From: Diphasiastrum complanatum
Lineage: Eukaryota > Streptophyta > Lycopodiopsida > Lycopodiales > Lycopodiaceae
Assembly (NCBI GenBank): GCA_029204225.1
Contig: CM055095.1
Location: forward strand, 66,863,940-66,927,939
Length of the DNA: 64,000 nt
Direction of reading: 5' to 3'
The notes below the pieces were generated by a model. It was not told the DNA's origin. It was given only the letters and a program-made list of their open reading frames with translations, and made no database searches. Made by a program: the position numbers and the translations under genes. Every line of letters begins with the position of its first letter. Within the stretch, counting starts at the first letter, position 1. This document shows positions 9,638 through 21,074 of this stretch, in pieces.

Positions 9638-11162
9638 CTACTTACCCCTTATCAGGACACTTAAGAGGCTCCATTAAACGATTAAATTCTCTTTAGGCCT
9701 TCTTACATTGATTATGCTACTATTGGCTAACTATTGTGGCTATAAATAGTCAACACGTGGCACACCTTTTATTTTGATTTTGTGGACTCTTCAAGTAGTG
9801 TTGATGTGGATGCTTTGAGCATTTATGTGTTAATGGATGCTGGAGTATATGGTTCACTTCATGATTTGCTTTTTTACATGCTTTTGATGCTTGTGAGTAA
9901 TGGAAAAAGTAAAGTTTGCAAAGAGCATGCATGAGTGTGATTGTGCAGAGAGGATGGTTTGTAAAGAGCGTCTTGAATGCTTCCTTTTTGTTGAGTGATG
10001 AAAAGTTTAGAAAAGTAAATATAGAGGATAGAAAGTCCCGCTCAGATTTGTATTTATTAATTTCTTTGACAAACACTTTAAAAAAAATGGGAATCGATAC
10101 CTAATCACTTTGATCAAGAATTGTGATGAATTACCAAATTCAGATTGGTAGAATATGTTGTTCACAACCGTGTTGCTTATCATGGTAGTTACATGAAACT
10201 ATCACTAGTGATAAGTTACATACATTTGGGCTAAACCCTCTCTCTCTCTCTCTTATTCAGATGTCCAATATGCTATGAGATCAGAGAGATATCATTGTCT
10301 TTTTCGAGATGCACCGGTCACTTTGTGGTCGACCTTATAGCATATGAGGATCCACGTTGCGTTGCACTTATGATCAGAGAGATGTTACTTCTGCAATAGG
10401 ATCTATGTCAGCCAGCTTAGTCTAGTCACTCTGACATACAGCTCCAGATCACATCCTTCTCCTCTCACAAGAGGTCACGACTTGATCCAGACTTAGAGGA
10501 TAGTGAGGTTGATAATGACTCAAGACTCAGAGGATGTGAGACGGCTTACCACCTAGATTCCTGTTGCGCGTAGGATCATTGACATGAGGAGACACACACA
10601 TCCGAGACGACCTCCTAGATGACGTCATCACCACACATTACTTCCAGTTGCAGTCTCCAACCATCACCACCAACATAGTTACGTTTTGTCATTAGCAATT
10701 ATAAGATATTGGTAGCTATTAGATGGTAGTTGTTTTTAGTAGCTACACTTCATATATATTTTCTTTATTGTTATTAGAGATGTTTTACACGCTCTTGTTT
10801 GTACCACACACCTGATATGTACTTTTTGTCTTACATGCGTTTTGGCATGGAAAAGACGTTAATAAAACTCTCTCTCTCTCTCTCTCTCTTGTCTCGTCAC
10901 ATTTGGAGATTTTCTTGGTGGTCTCTTTTATAGGACCTAGTAGTTCGTTGCTTACTGATCTTTGCAGCCATATGCTTCAGCACCAGCACCCCTTTACTGT
11001 CGAGCATTTTTAAGCCACAAATTTATCTCAGAAATGTGTGTGCATTTATAGCTCCATTGTTGAGCCAACAAAAGACAGGTCTCCAGTGCTCAGAAGGCAA
11101 GTCTCCAGCGCACTTTTGCTACCAGTTTTTTTTTAACAACTCCGTCGCTTATTTCAAAAAGC
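9638..11162. other. Intron DNA, perhaps including the 5' part of a LINE
   Basis: CT microsatellites lie near 10240-10255 and 10868-10889. The right end is contiguous with 23799 once the gypsy insertion at 11168-23793 is removed, and DNA to the right of that insertion becomes a LINE. Part of this stretch may therefore be the LINE's 5' end or ORF1. No diagnostic motif is visible. Confidence 0.35.
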
Positions 11163-11167
11163 CTTGC

Positions 11168-11368
11168 AGTTATGGACTTGGCTCTTTACATTCGCCACGT
11201 CCATTCGCATCTACTTTACCTTTACTTTTATGCATAAGCAAGGCCTTGGGCCCTCTATTTTATTGTTTACTGACATTTAGACTATATGGTTGGCCTTGGG
11301 CCCTATTATTCATTTTATTGACATTTAGACCATATTACCTTGGAGGGGGTCCACTTGGAGGTCGCACT
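11168..11368 (+). mobile_element. Gypsy 5' LTR, left half
   Basis: This matches the first part of the 3' LTR at 23377 almost base for base, for example GCCTTGGGCCCTATTATTCA. It is interrupted at 11369 by the copia element and resumes at 17134. Confidence 0.88.
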
Positions 11369-11862
11369 TGTAGGAAAGCAAGAGTCAAGTCACCAAGATC
11401 TAGTTATCAATCAATCTCCACAAGAAACAAGAGAGAAGAGGTTGGGCGCCCAACTCTAAGGAGAGAGAGAAAACAACAACAAGAGCAATGGAAAAGTGCT
11501 TAGCCAGACTTTCCAAAAATGGAATACACAATGAGCATCTAAGTACTCTACCTGGATGTGGCCAAATGCCACCAAACCCTAAGGTTAACCACTTACTAAA
11601 TGTAGGGCACCCCCAAAAGTCAAGATAGGGCCCCTAAACAAAATTAGACCCCTAAGGACCCACGAGTCAGTACATGACCAAAATTGGGTCCAACTGAACT
11701 TAAGACAAACTTAAGACAAACTTAAGATGGCCTAAATAACTAAATACCCATGGTTACACAAATCTCGACCTTTTGAGTCAAAGTAACCTATGGATTAACT
11801 TTAGCATAGTCATTTATTTCTAACACCCTCCTTAAATGACAATGCAAAAACTGAAATCTTCA

Positions 11863-13081
11863 CTATGTAACAAAACCAACACGTGGTATCAAATTTAAAG
11901 CTTTGCATAAAGTTTCAAATTTGACTCTAGGCAACGCCTTAGTGAAGAGGTCCGCAATATTATCCTCCGTAGGACAATATTCAAGTAAAATGTCGCCATC
12001 ATGAAGTCTCTCCCGAACAAAGTGATAATGGATCTCGATGTGCTTCGTCCTCGCATGAAAAACAGGATTCCGGGCAATGGCAATAGCACTTTGACTATCA
12101 CTCAAGATAAGAGTGGCTGAGGGCTCACCAAACTTCATGTCAACAAGTAGTCTTCTCAGCCATAAACACTCCGTTGTGGTTGAAAATATCGCTCTATATT
12201 CTGCCTCACTAGAAGAAGTAGCAACAGTGGGTTGCTTTTTACTTGACCACGAAATTAGAATTTCCATAGAAAAAGCAATGTCCACTTGTAGAGCGTCTAG
12301 TGTCTTTATCTCCACCCCAATCCGAGTCACTAAAACCAACCAAACGTGCATCATCACAAGCAGGAAAAACCAGTCCATGACTTCTTGTTCCTTGAGGATA
12401 TCGAAAGATCCTCTTCAACGCTTTCCAATGTGATGTCATCGGGGCATGCATGTCCGGTCTTGAATTACATAGGTAAATGAGACAGCCAATAGCTTGACAA
12501 TATAAAGTAGTGTCAAATGATTCACCATCACCTTGACTACTTAATTTTAGACCTGTCGCCATAGGTGTAGCAACCGGCTTGCAATCTTCCATCTTGAACC
12601 GCTTCAAAATCTGCCCAATGTAGCGTTCTTGAGAGATGAAAATTCCAGCCCCTTCTTGTACAAATTCAAGACCAAGATAAAAGTGCAATAGACCTAAATC
12701 TGAGGTTTCAAAAACCATTCCAAGATCAAGTATTACGGCATCAATAATAATATCATCAACATAAAGCAAAATAATGATGATATAATGTGAAGTATGCTTG
12801 ACATAAAGAGTAGATTCGCTAGGACTATTAGTAAACCCTCGATCACAAAAGTAGGCATGTATCTTTTGATACCACATCCTCGGAGCTTGCTTCAGTCCAT
12901 AAAGTGCCTTCTTGAGAAGACAAACTTTATCTTCTTGGCCTTCAACCAAAAAACCAGCAGGTTGTTGAAGGTACACTTCCTCATTGAGATCACCATTGAG
13001 GAATGCTGTCTTTATGTCAAGTTGCTGCAAACGCCAACCAAAGTGGGCAGCCAAAGAGGTTACTACCCTCACGGTAGTCAT
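11863..13081 (-). pseudogene. Copia RT and RNase H (in two overlapping frames)
   Basis: 12239-13081 carries RT motifs QLDIKTAFLNGDLNEEVYL, LYGLKQAPRMWYQKI and the catalytic LLYVDDIII, then the start of RNase H (VGFSDSDWGGDKDTRRSTSG). 11863-12378 continues RNase H in another frame with SSSEAEYRAI, LILSDSQSAIAIARNP and HARTKHIEIHYHFVRE, ending NLIPRVGFVT shortly before the polypurine tract. The YVDD box is intact. A frameshift lies in the overlap, about 12239-12378. The RT also lacks part of the region before the RNase H. Confidence 0.9.
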
Positions 13082-14760
13082 CCGAGCAGTAGGAGAAAAA
13101 GTCTCCTCATAATCAATCCCCTTTTGCTGAGCATAGCCTTTGGCAACGAGCCTTGCCTTGTACCTTTCAATGGTACCATCTGCCTTATACTTGATTTTGG
13201 ATACCCATTTAGAACCAATTGCCTTCTTCCCATGAGGAAGATCAACAAGAATTGGTTCTTCATAAGTGAGTCATACTCATCTTGCATCGCATCCTCCCAA
13301 CATTTTACTCCCTTGGCCTGCTCATAGAAAATAGGTTCTTCTGCAACATCTCCATGAGATGTAAGAGCAAAATCTGAAAAATCAGCATAGTCCACTGATT
13401 TTGTAGAGGCACGTGTCTTTCCATCATAAAATGAACTTACTTTGCTGTCCCGCAAAGTCGACAACAGCCATCGTGGGACTGTTTTGGGCTGTCCAACAGC
13501 CATGTCTCTTCTTACAATTTGCTGTCCAAGATCCTCCGACACCGCACTTGGTTGTCCAAGATCTTCCAAAACTGGTCCTTGCTGTCCAACAGTTCCTGCA
13601 GGCTGATTTTGAGCAACAACAGGCGGTTCTTGATGAACATTAGGCTCTAAACTTGATGAGGTGTTGGGCAGGTCGAAACTGGTTGATTGCTGCCCCTTAT
13701 CTCCAGCAATAGAAGATGGTACCAAATCTGGAAAAACTTCAACATTCACACTATGTGGGCTGCCCCCCTTCAAGATATGAGTTGGGGCCACATCCAATGA
13801 ATTCTTTTCATCAAAATGCACATCACGACTAACAATAATCTTGTTAGTGCTCAAATTGAACAGCCTATAGCCTTTGCTTTCACTACTATAGCCAACAAAA
13901 ATGCATTTAACTCCTTTATCCTCAAGTTTTGTACGAAGTTTATACGGAACAAAAGCATAAGCCATACAACCAAAAATGCGAAAGTGTGAGATTGTAGGCT
14001 TCTTTCCATACCAAACTTCATAAGGAGTTAATGCTTTCAATGCTTTAGTATGACAATGATTGCTTATGTATGCTGCCGTTATAACCGCTTCAGCCCAAAA
14101 CTTGTGAGGCAGCCCCTTTGCTTTGAGCATGCAACGGGCCATCTCCATAAGTGTGCGATTCTTTCGCTTGGCAACACCATTTTGTTGAGGCGTATGGGGA
14201 GTTGTCATTTGATGTAGAATTCCCTTTTTTGGAAGAAATGCACCGAACGTATTCTTAATGTATTCCCCTCGATCGGTGCGTAGGGTCTTCAAAGAATGCC
14301 CAAACTGATTTTTCATCATTGCTAGAAAATCTTTGAAACGCTGAAAAGCTTCCGATTTAGCCTTCATAGGATAGATCCATGTAAAACGGGAAAAGTCATC
14401 AATAAAAGTCACAAAATAGATGCACTTTCCAATGGATCCGGTCCTCATTGGACCACAAACGTCACTATGAACCAAATCAAATTTATCAAGAACCCTTATA
14501 GTTCCATCAATTGGAAAAGATTTCCTTTGAAACTTTCCAAGTATGCACCCCTCGCATATATGCCCTTCCGGCTGCTCAATAGTAGGAATGTCTTCTACCA
14601 TATTAAATGTCTTCAGCTTCTTCAAACTTGCAAAGTTGAGATGCCCAAACCTTGCATGCCACAATTCAGCCAACTCCAATGATTGCGATGTAGAAGCAAC
14701 AAGACATGTAGAGGGAATTCGTTGCTCATAGGTATCCATAATGAATAAGCCAGCATGCAT
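13078..14760 (-). pseudogene. Copia integrase with altered catalytic glutamate, plus RT start
   Basis: The 560-codon frame begins with the zinc-binding H/C region (ELWHARFGHLN, then GHICEGCILGKFQRKSFP). The integrase core follows: first Asp in FDLVHSDVCGPM, second Asp in LKTLRTDRGEYIK. At the third position of the D,D,E triad the usual NGVAERKNR reads NGVAKRKNR, so the glutamate is a lysine. The usual GGEY is also GEY. The GKxPxxxHxRxFGC region (KKPTISHFRIFGCMAYAFVP) is present. The C-terminal end carries the first RT segment, AMQDEYDSLMKN, and then runs out of frame near 13250. Confidence 0.9.
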
Positions 14761-15990
14761 TGTTCCCGAAACAAATAATCAAGAGTGTTCTTTTAGGATC
14801 CTTGACAAGACACTTATCTTCTTTGAACTCAACAACTAGTCCTTGCTTCAACATAGCTTCTTTGCGAGAAGTCATATGACGAGTAGCACCGCTATTAATC
14901 ACCCATTCAATGGGCTGAAAATCAGCAACTTGCAAAACAGAATCTGAATTCCTCATAGATTTAGTAGTACTAGTAGAAGCAATACTAGACACAAAAGCAT
15001 AGTCTTGGTTGAAGAGATCACCACTAGCTTCAAGCTCTTGCTCCAAAGTAGCAAGTGAAGCACTAGTATCAATTCCTTTACTCTCTCTTTCGCAAGCTTC
15101 TTCTTACAATCCTTGATGAAGTGCCCATACCTTTTGCAATAATGGCACTTTCCTTTCTTCTTTTGAGTGTTGACATTTTGACCTCCAACGGGCTTTTGCT
15201 CATCCGTGGAAGGAGGCTTCCCCTTTCCTTTTGACTTGCCTTTGCCCTTGCCTTTTGTGAAGAAAGCTTGATCGTGTTGAGTCTCACTCGCAAAGTTTTG
15301 CCTTGTTTGCTCCTCTTGAATAAGCAACCCAACAAGTTCATCAAAGGAGAGTTGCTGTCCCCTTAGAGAGATACTCAAAGATGAAACAAATGGAAGATAA
15401 GATGAACGTAATGAGTTGAGAGTAATGGAAACAAATTGAGCATCCTCAATTATCTCATCAATATTGAGAAGCTCCTCATGAAGATCCTTGATCTTCGTCA
15501 AGTGATTGGTCACTTCATCCCCTTCTTGGATCTTCAACAAAGAAAGCTGATTTCTAAGATACACCACTCTTGCTGGATTTTTGACTCTATACATAGTATA
15601 AAGTGTATCCCACGCACTTTTAGATGTCTTACAAGACCTAATTTGAGGTAAGATAGATCTTTTCATAGCAAGAGCAACCATAGAATGTGCTTGTGCATCC
15701 CTTCTATCCCACTTCTTTTGTTCTTCCGAAGATGGAGAAGATGATGTTGATGATGATGACCCACGAGGTGTAGGAGGTGCCAAAGACGGAGGCCTTTCCT
15801 CATCACCATTGACCAAATCCCACAGCCCTTTCGCTATGAGAAGATTCTTCATCATGTAACTCCACAAGGAGTAGTTTGTGCCATCCAACCGATCTTCACT
15901 AAACAAAGAACCGATAGCTTCCGATTCTTTAGCCATTACCTCCAACAAAATTTCAGCTTGTAGTAGATAGGAAAGAGAGCCTTGCCACAA
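14726..15990 (-). pseudogene. Copia gag and protease (frameshifted)
   Basis: 14953-15990 encodes gag. The likely true start is an internal Met before AKESEAIGSLF, leading to DGTNYSLWSYMMKNLL, a typical copia gag start. A lysine-rich stretch is followed by one zinc knuckle, CHYCKRYGHFIKDC (CX2CX4HX4C). After a frame change, 14726-15046 holds the protease, where the expected catalytic DSGAT reads WVINSGATRHMT. The aspartate is asparagine, so this protease copy should be inactive. Confidence 0.88.
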
Positions 15991-16641
15991 CCAAATCTAC
16001 TCAAAAATTTGCAGCAAACAAAGAGCTGAAAGTAGGAGCACAAGATGTCTTTCAATCTGCAACCAAAGTGCCCAAAAGATTATGGATAGATGGCTGCACA
16101 AAAAAATCAGCTTCTTGAAAATTAGGTTAGCTTCGATTGAAGCCTACACCGAAACCCAATTAGGAAGCCAAATAGTGTGATCAACACACACTCCAATAGG
16201 GCTGTTGAAAGCGCCCTACTACTTGCTGAGAATCTGCAAATTTCCAGCCACAAGTTGACCTAACCCTGAATAGGGTTTGCTGAATTTTGGGCGCCCTTCT
16301 ACACAAATGCAAACCTGAAAACAAAAACAGCAAGATAAGGAGACACCACAACCAAAATTTAGTAGCAGATTTTTGGGCGCCCTCCCCCAAACAAAACTTG
16401 CTGAAAATTGGTTGCATAAAAATCAGATTTGAGATTCTGATTTTTGGGTGCCACAAATTGCTCCTCCAAGATCTCTGATGGCCGCCCTCCTTCAACCTGA
16501 AAAGAGACAAAAAAGTTGATCCAAACTCCACTTGAAAAGATCAGCAAGATGCTGAAATTTCACAACAAAAAGCAGAGAAGCTCCTCTTTTGGTAGGGCGC
16601 CAACAAACAAGCTTGCTGCTGATCCGGTAGCTCTGATACCA
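15991..16641 (-). mobile_element. Copia 5' untranslated leader and primer-binding site
   Basis: Non-coding DNA between the 5' LTR and gag. The primer-binding site, read on the minus strand as TGGTATCAGAGC, directly abuts the LTR at 16642. A phrase containing GGGCGCC recurs several times on the plus strand (near 16290, 16375 and 16596). Confidence 0.75.
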
Positions 16642-16729
16642 TGTAGGAAAGCAAGAGTCAAGTCACCAAGATCTAGTTATCAATCAATCTCCACAAGAAA
16701 CAAGAGAGAAGAGGTTGGGCGCCCAACTC

Positions 16730-16791
<62 letters not shown>

Positions 16792-17133
16792 CAGCAACAA
16801 GAGCAATGGAGAGCAATGCTTAGCCAAACTGTCCAAAAATGGAATACACAATGAGCATCTAAGTACTCTACTTGGATGTGGCCAAATGCCACCAAACCCT
16901 AAGGTTAACCACTTACTAAATGTAGGGCACCCCCAAAAGTCAAGATAGGGCCCCTAAACAAAATTAGACCCCTAAGGACCCAGAGTCAGTACATGACCAA
17001 AATTGGGTCCAACTGAACTTAAGACAAACTTAAGATGGCCTAAATAACTAAATACCCATGGTTACACAAATCTCGACCTTTTGGGTCAAAGTAACCTATG
17101 GATTAACTTTAGCATAGTCATTTATTTCTAACA
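16642..17133 (-). mobile_element. Copia 5' LTR with an expanded GA microsatellite
   Basis: Direct copy of 11369-11825. It carries an uninterrupted GA run at about 16733-16788, where the other LTR has only a short GA run. The other LTR in turn has a 12-bp duplication (ACTTAAGACAAA) that is single here. Both changes arose after insertion, because LTRs are identical when an element inserts. Confidence 0.9.
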
Positions 17134-17367
17134 ACTATTTTCCCTCTCGGTTGACTCTTATCCTCTGGACCCCTTTCTAGGGCTTCCTATTGGATATATG
17201 TAGGGCTCTAGTGTCACTTTGATTTTCAGCTTATGATATGGATCTCTCTCTTTTAGCCTCCTTAGTCTTTCTTTCTTGCTTTCTAGGATTAAGTCTTACT
17301 TTTGTGTTATTTTCTAGTTTAGCCTTAGATTACTTGCGGATCCGTTCATAACTTGGCATCAGAGCAC
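17134..17367 (+). mobile_element. Gypsy 5' LTR, right half, and primer-binding site
   Basis: 17134-17353 continues the LTR sequence that breaks at 11368 and matches 23574-23793. It ends CCGTTCATAACT. The primer-binding site TGGCATCAGAGCAC follows at 17354-17367. One base (C for T) differs from the common initiator tRNA-Met complement TGGTATCAGAG. Confidence 0.85.
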
Positions 17368-17959
17368 TTTCCTGAGCAAATTTTTTTTCCAAAAGAGCGC
17401 CCGTCCTCCGTGCAAACCTGCTTTCCTCCAGATCCATCGCTGTTTCCTCACTTTTCCTACCCTCGCTATCCCTCCCTTGCTACCCCTACCCTCGCTCCCT
17501 GCCCTCCCTCGATGTCCCTTCACTACCCTCCCTCTCTTTCCATCCCCTCGCTGTCCCTCACTCTCCCTACCCTCGCTGTTCTATCACTACCCTCACTGTC
17601 CCTCTCTTTCTCTCCCTCGCTGCTCCATCACCCTCCTTGACCTCCTTCGCTGCTACAGCATTCTACCCTCCTTCCTTGCACTTTGCCCTCATTCCTTGCA
17701 GCCTGCCTTCGCTGTCCCATCACCCTCATTCGCTTTTCCAGCACTCTTTCCTCGCTGTCCCTCCTACATTGGACCAGCCTGGTTGCAGCTGTTCCACTGT
17801 TTTCTGCTTGGTGACTACTTACCTCTATTACGAGTTTTTGTGAGAGTTGTTTACGTGTTTTTCATGGCGTACCTGTTGTGACGACTTTTGTCCTCTCCAG
17901 TTCGTCCATTGGATTCCGTACGTCTCTCGCTCTTGCTCTAGTTTCATCTCTCTGTCATC

Positions 17960-19370
17960 ATGTCGGAAGCTCATTCTCCGACCATGAGTGAACGCCCTCA
18001 TGATGCTTTGATAGATCATGTTCGTCAGGCCATGGATGCTGCTATTTCTAGCCTCTCTTCTCATTTAGATACTGTCATGACCAATCTTGCCTCATTTCAG
18101 TCCCAGATCGACGCATTACAGCCCCATGGTCCTGGCAAGGCTCCTATGGACGCCTATCCTCGGGACACCGTCGTCCTCCAGTTATCTTGGTGGCCATTTT
18201 GGTGGATCTCCCATTCTGGCTCCTCCACCTCCTGGATTTCACCCCTTTTCACGTACGACAGGTCTTGAGCCACACTTTGCTCGTGATTTTCATGACCGGA
18301 TACAACGTACTACCTATTCTGGTTCCTCTGATGGGAATCTTCTAGAGAATTTGTTTGCTAAGCTTGATACTTATTTCCAGATCTATCCTAAAACTGACGG
18401 TCAAAAGATCCAGTTAACTGCCTTACATTTAGATGGTCGGCTGCCACTTGGTGGCGGGTTTTTCGTTCTGATCCTGATCGGGAGGGGATGCACTTATGGC
18501 CATCTTTTCACCGTGACCTTCGCCATGCTATGATTGATCTTCAGTGGCTGAGTCGCCAACGTGATCTCTTTCATAATCTCACTCATACTAGCGACCTGGC
18601 TTCCTGCACAGATTAGTTCACAGAGCTATCTTACCTCTTTTCAGACTTACAGCCTATTGAGCTCATCTCACGCTACATTGCAGGACTTCGAGGTGCATTA
18701 CGCTATGATGTTGCATATTTTTGACCCCATACTCTTTCTGATGCTATGTCTCTTGCTAGTACTCTACAGCATAAGTACCCTGATACACCATTTTCCCATT
18801 TTTCCCGACCTCGTCCCCCCTCGGTTTCTACTCCACCCCCTACATCGCCTTCCTCCTCTATTGTTCCTTTTGCCACACATCCTCCTATTCCTCGCCCTGC
18901 TTTTGTCCGCCGTTACACTTCCGCAGAGTTCGTCGACATTCAGTAGAAACGTCTTTGTTTCTGTTGTAAGAGTCCAGAACACCTTGCTCGTGATTGTTGC
19001 CAGACTCCTCTTACTACTCCTGCTGTTTTCTATCATGAGGGCACTGACATTGACGATTCTAATATCTATATTCATATCTCAAACGACCTTGATCCTGTGT
19101 CCAAGCCTTCTTTTGACTCCTACCAGCTACTTGCCATGCCCAGCTTGCTTATGCTACCTGGATTGGGCGTCCTGGTCCTCGCTCCATTCGGTTACGCATT
19201 TGCATTATTGGACGGGAATATATTACTTTAGTGGATATAGGCAGCACACATTCCTTTATCAACAGTTACATCTCCAGTCGGATCTGTGCTTCACCTATTC
19301 TTGCTCCACAACCTCTCAATGTTGAGGTTGCCAGTTCTCATTCTTTCCCTAGCTCTCAGGTGTTCCAGGG
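17960..19370 (+). pseudogene. Gypsy gag with zinc knuckle, and protease start
   Basis: The gag reading starts MSEAHSPTMSERPHD at 17960 and shifts frame near 18200 and again later. A zinc knuckle at about 18950-18995 reads CFCCKSPEHLARDC (CX2CX4HX4C) after an in-frame stop. The protease start at about 19228 reads VDIGSTHSFINSYI and is cut at 19370 by the TRIM insertion. Upstream, 17353-17880 is a CT-rich stretch with repeated words such as CCCTCGCTGTCCC and encodes nothing that I recognise. Confidence 0.72.
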
Positions 19371-20481
19371 AGTTACGAATGAAGCCACAATTGATCTAGA
19401 GCTAAGCTATGAAAGCAGCACATAAGCAAGACTTAACCCTAGAAAGCAGGAAAGAGAGAGATTAAGGAGACTAAAGATAGAGATCAATATTATCAGCTGA
19501 ATAACAAATGACATAGTTTCCCTACTCATAGCCAAGAGGAAGCCCTAAAAGGAAGCTTCCGGTTGCTAGGGCCTAACTGGGAGGGATAATAGTGCGCCCT
19601 CCAAGAAGGCCCCCACTCTCCAGTAATATGTCCGAATGGCCTAATAATGAATAATAAGGCCAAAGGCCAACCATATAGTCTAAGTGTCACTAATGAATAA
19701 AAAGGGCCCAAGGCCTGCTTATGCATAAAGTAAAGTAAATGTAAATGGACGCGGTGAACGTAATGAGCCCAGTCCATAACTCTCCCCGACACGAAAAAAA
19801 GACCCAACTGTCGAAAAGAAACTGGATCAAACAGTGAGTGAGACTACGGAATGTATCACGTTGGCGGTCGAGCACTGATGATCAGTCATAGCATGACGGA
19901 GGTCACGACAAAAGGTATGCCATATATGGAGCCCTTCCTGATCAGGATCAACTCGATAAAATCGCCACCACGTGGCGGCGCGTCAGGTGAGGGAAAAAAA
20001 AATTCCCAAGATTATGCTCATGAAAGTGCTCTGATACCAAGTTACGAATGAAACCACAATTGATCTAGAGCTAAGCTATGAAAGCAGCACATAAGCAAAA
20101 GTTAAGTTGTGAAAGCAGCACATAAGCAAGACTTAACCCTAGAAAGCAGGAAAGAGAGAGATTAAGGAGTCTAAAGAGAGAGATCAATATCATCAGCTGA
20201 ATAACAAATGACACAGTTTCCCTACTTATAGCCAAGAGGAAGCCCTAAAAGGAAGCTTTCGGTGGCTAGGGCCCAACTGGGAGGGATAATAGTGCGCCCT
20301 CCAAGAAGGCCCCCACTCTCCAGTAATATGTCCAAATGGCCTAATAATGAATAATAAGGCCAAAGGCCAACCATATAGTCTAAGTGTCACTAATGAATAA
20401 AAAGGGCCCAAGGTCTGCTTGTGCATAAAGTAAAGTAAATGTAAATGGATGCGGCGAACGTAATGAGCCCAGTCCATAACT
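19371..20481 (-). mobile_element. TRIM of the same AG...CT family, inserted in the gypsy protease
   Basis: Two LTRs, 19371-19781 and 20040-20481, flank 258 bp of non-coding DNA. On the minus strand each LTR starts AGTTATGGACTGGGC and ends TTCGTAACT. The primer-binding site TGGTATCAGAGCAC lies at 20026-20039 and a short purine tract, GTCGGGGAG, precedes the 3' LTR. Target duplications CAGGG (19366-19370) and CAAGG (20482-20486) differ by one base. Removing the element rejoins the gypsy protease reading (VFQG then LAYRIGDFSG). The LTR shares long words with the host gypsy LTR, so this is a non-autonomous relative. The right LTR has an extra duplication of about 30 bp. Confidence 0.88.
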
Positions 20482-20487
20482 CAAGGC

Positions 20488-21060
20488 TTGGCATACCGCA
20501 TTGGGGATTTTTCTGGACAGGCGGATCTTTATATTATTCCTATGGAGCACTATGATTTTATTCTTGGTGCAGATTGGTTTGCTTCTCTTGGTGCCATTAC
20601 ACTGGATTTGACACGGCAGACACTCACTTTTGTGCATGATTTAGTTACCCACTCCCTTGTTGGCATCGATTCCCAAGGAGATTATCAGCTGATCAGTGGG
20701 AAACAGTTTATGCGTAGCCTACCTAAGGCTCATTGTGTGGCTCTTTTATGTGTACAGCATGCTACAGCAGCTCCTTCAGTCGCCATTTCACCACCACCAC
20801 CTGTTCCTCAGGTGATATTTGACCTCTTAGATCGGTATGCTTATGTCTTTTTAAGAACCTACGATGCTACCACCATTGCGTGATGTTAACCATCACATTT
20901 TTTTTTTATTTACGCCCTGGGTCTGCTCCTCCCTCCCGTCCTCCCTACCATATGTCTAAGTCTGAGTGTGATGAGGTTGAGCTTCAGATCTCTGCATTAT
21001 TAGATAATGGTCTTATTGTTCCCAGCCATAGCCCTTGTGGTGAGACCTTCATTTTGGATA
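20488..21060 (+). pseudogene. Gypsy protease end and RT start
   Basis: The protease continues as AYRIGDFSGQADLYIIPM and YDFILGADWFASLGA. The RT N-terminus appears after a frame change as YHMSKSECDEVELQISALLD and NGLIVPSHSPCG. The RT palm, including the YLDD box, is missing: the reading jumps from this point to the thumb segment at about 21075. Confidence 0.78.
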
Positions 21061-21074
21061 TCACCAGATACATC

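Larger units (their letters stand above)
11369..17133 (-). mobile_element. Nearly complete Ty1-copia element (5.8 kb)
   Basis: The LTRs are 11369-11825 (3' LTR, 457 bp) and 16642-17133 (5' LTR, 492 bp), each read TGTTAG...CCTACA on the minus strand. A primer-binding site TGGTATCAGAGC lies directly inside the 5' LTR (to 16641). A polypurine tract, CATTTAAGGAGGG, precedes the 3' LTR (11826-11838). Domain order gag, protease, integrase, RT, RNase H proves copia. It sits in the 5' LTR of the gypsy element. The flanks share only ACT, so a clean 5-bp target duplication is not seen. Catalytic substitutions and frameshifts make this copy defective. Confidence 0.93.

Noticed and set aside
17353-17881. 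Pro/Ser/Leu-rich ORFs after the gypsy 5' LTR
   Set aside because: They are translations of CT-rich repeats without gag motifs. The gag starts later, near 17960.
19526-20477. Repeated ORFs starting MDWAHYV on the minus strand
   Set aside because: They are open stretches within the two LTR copies of the TRIM, not genes.
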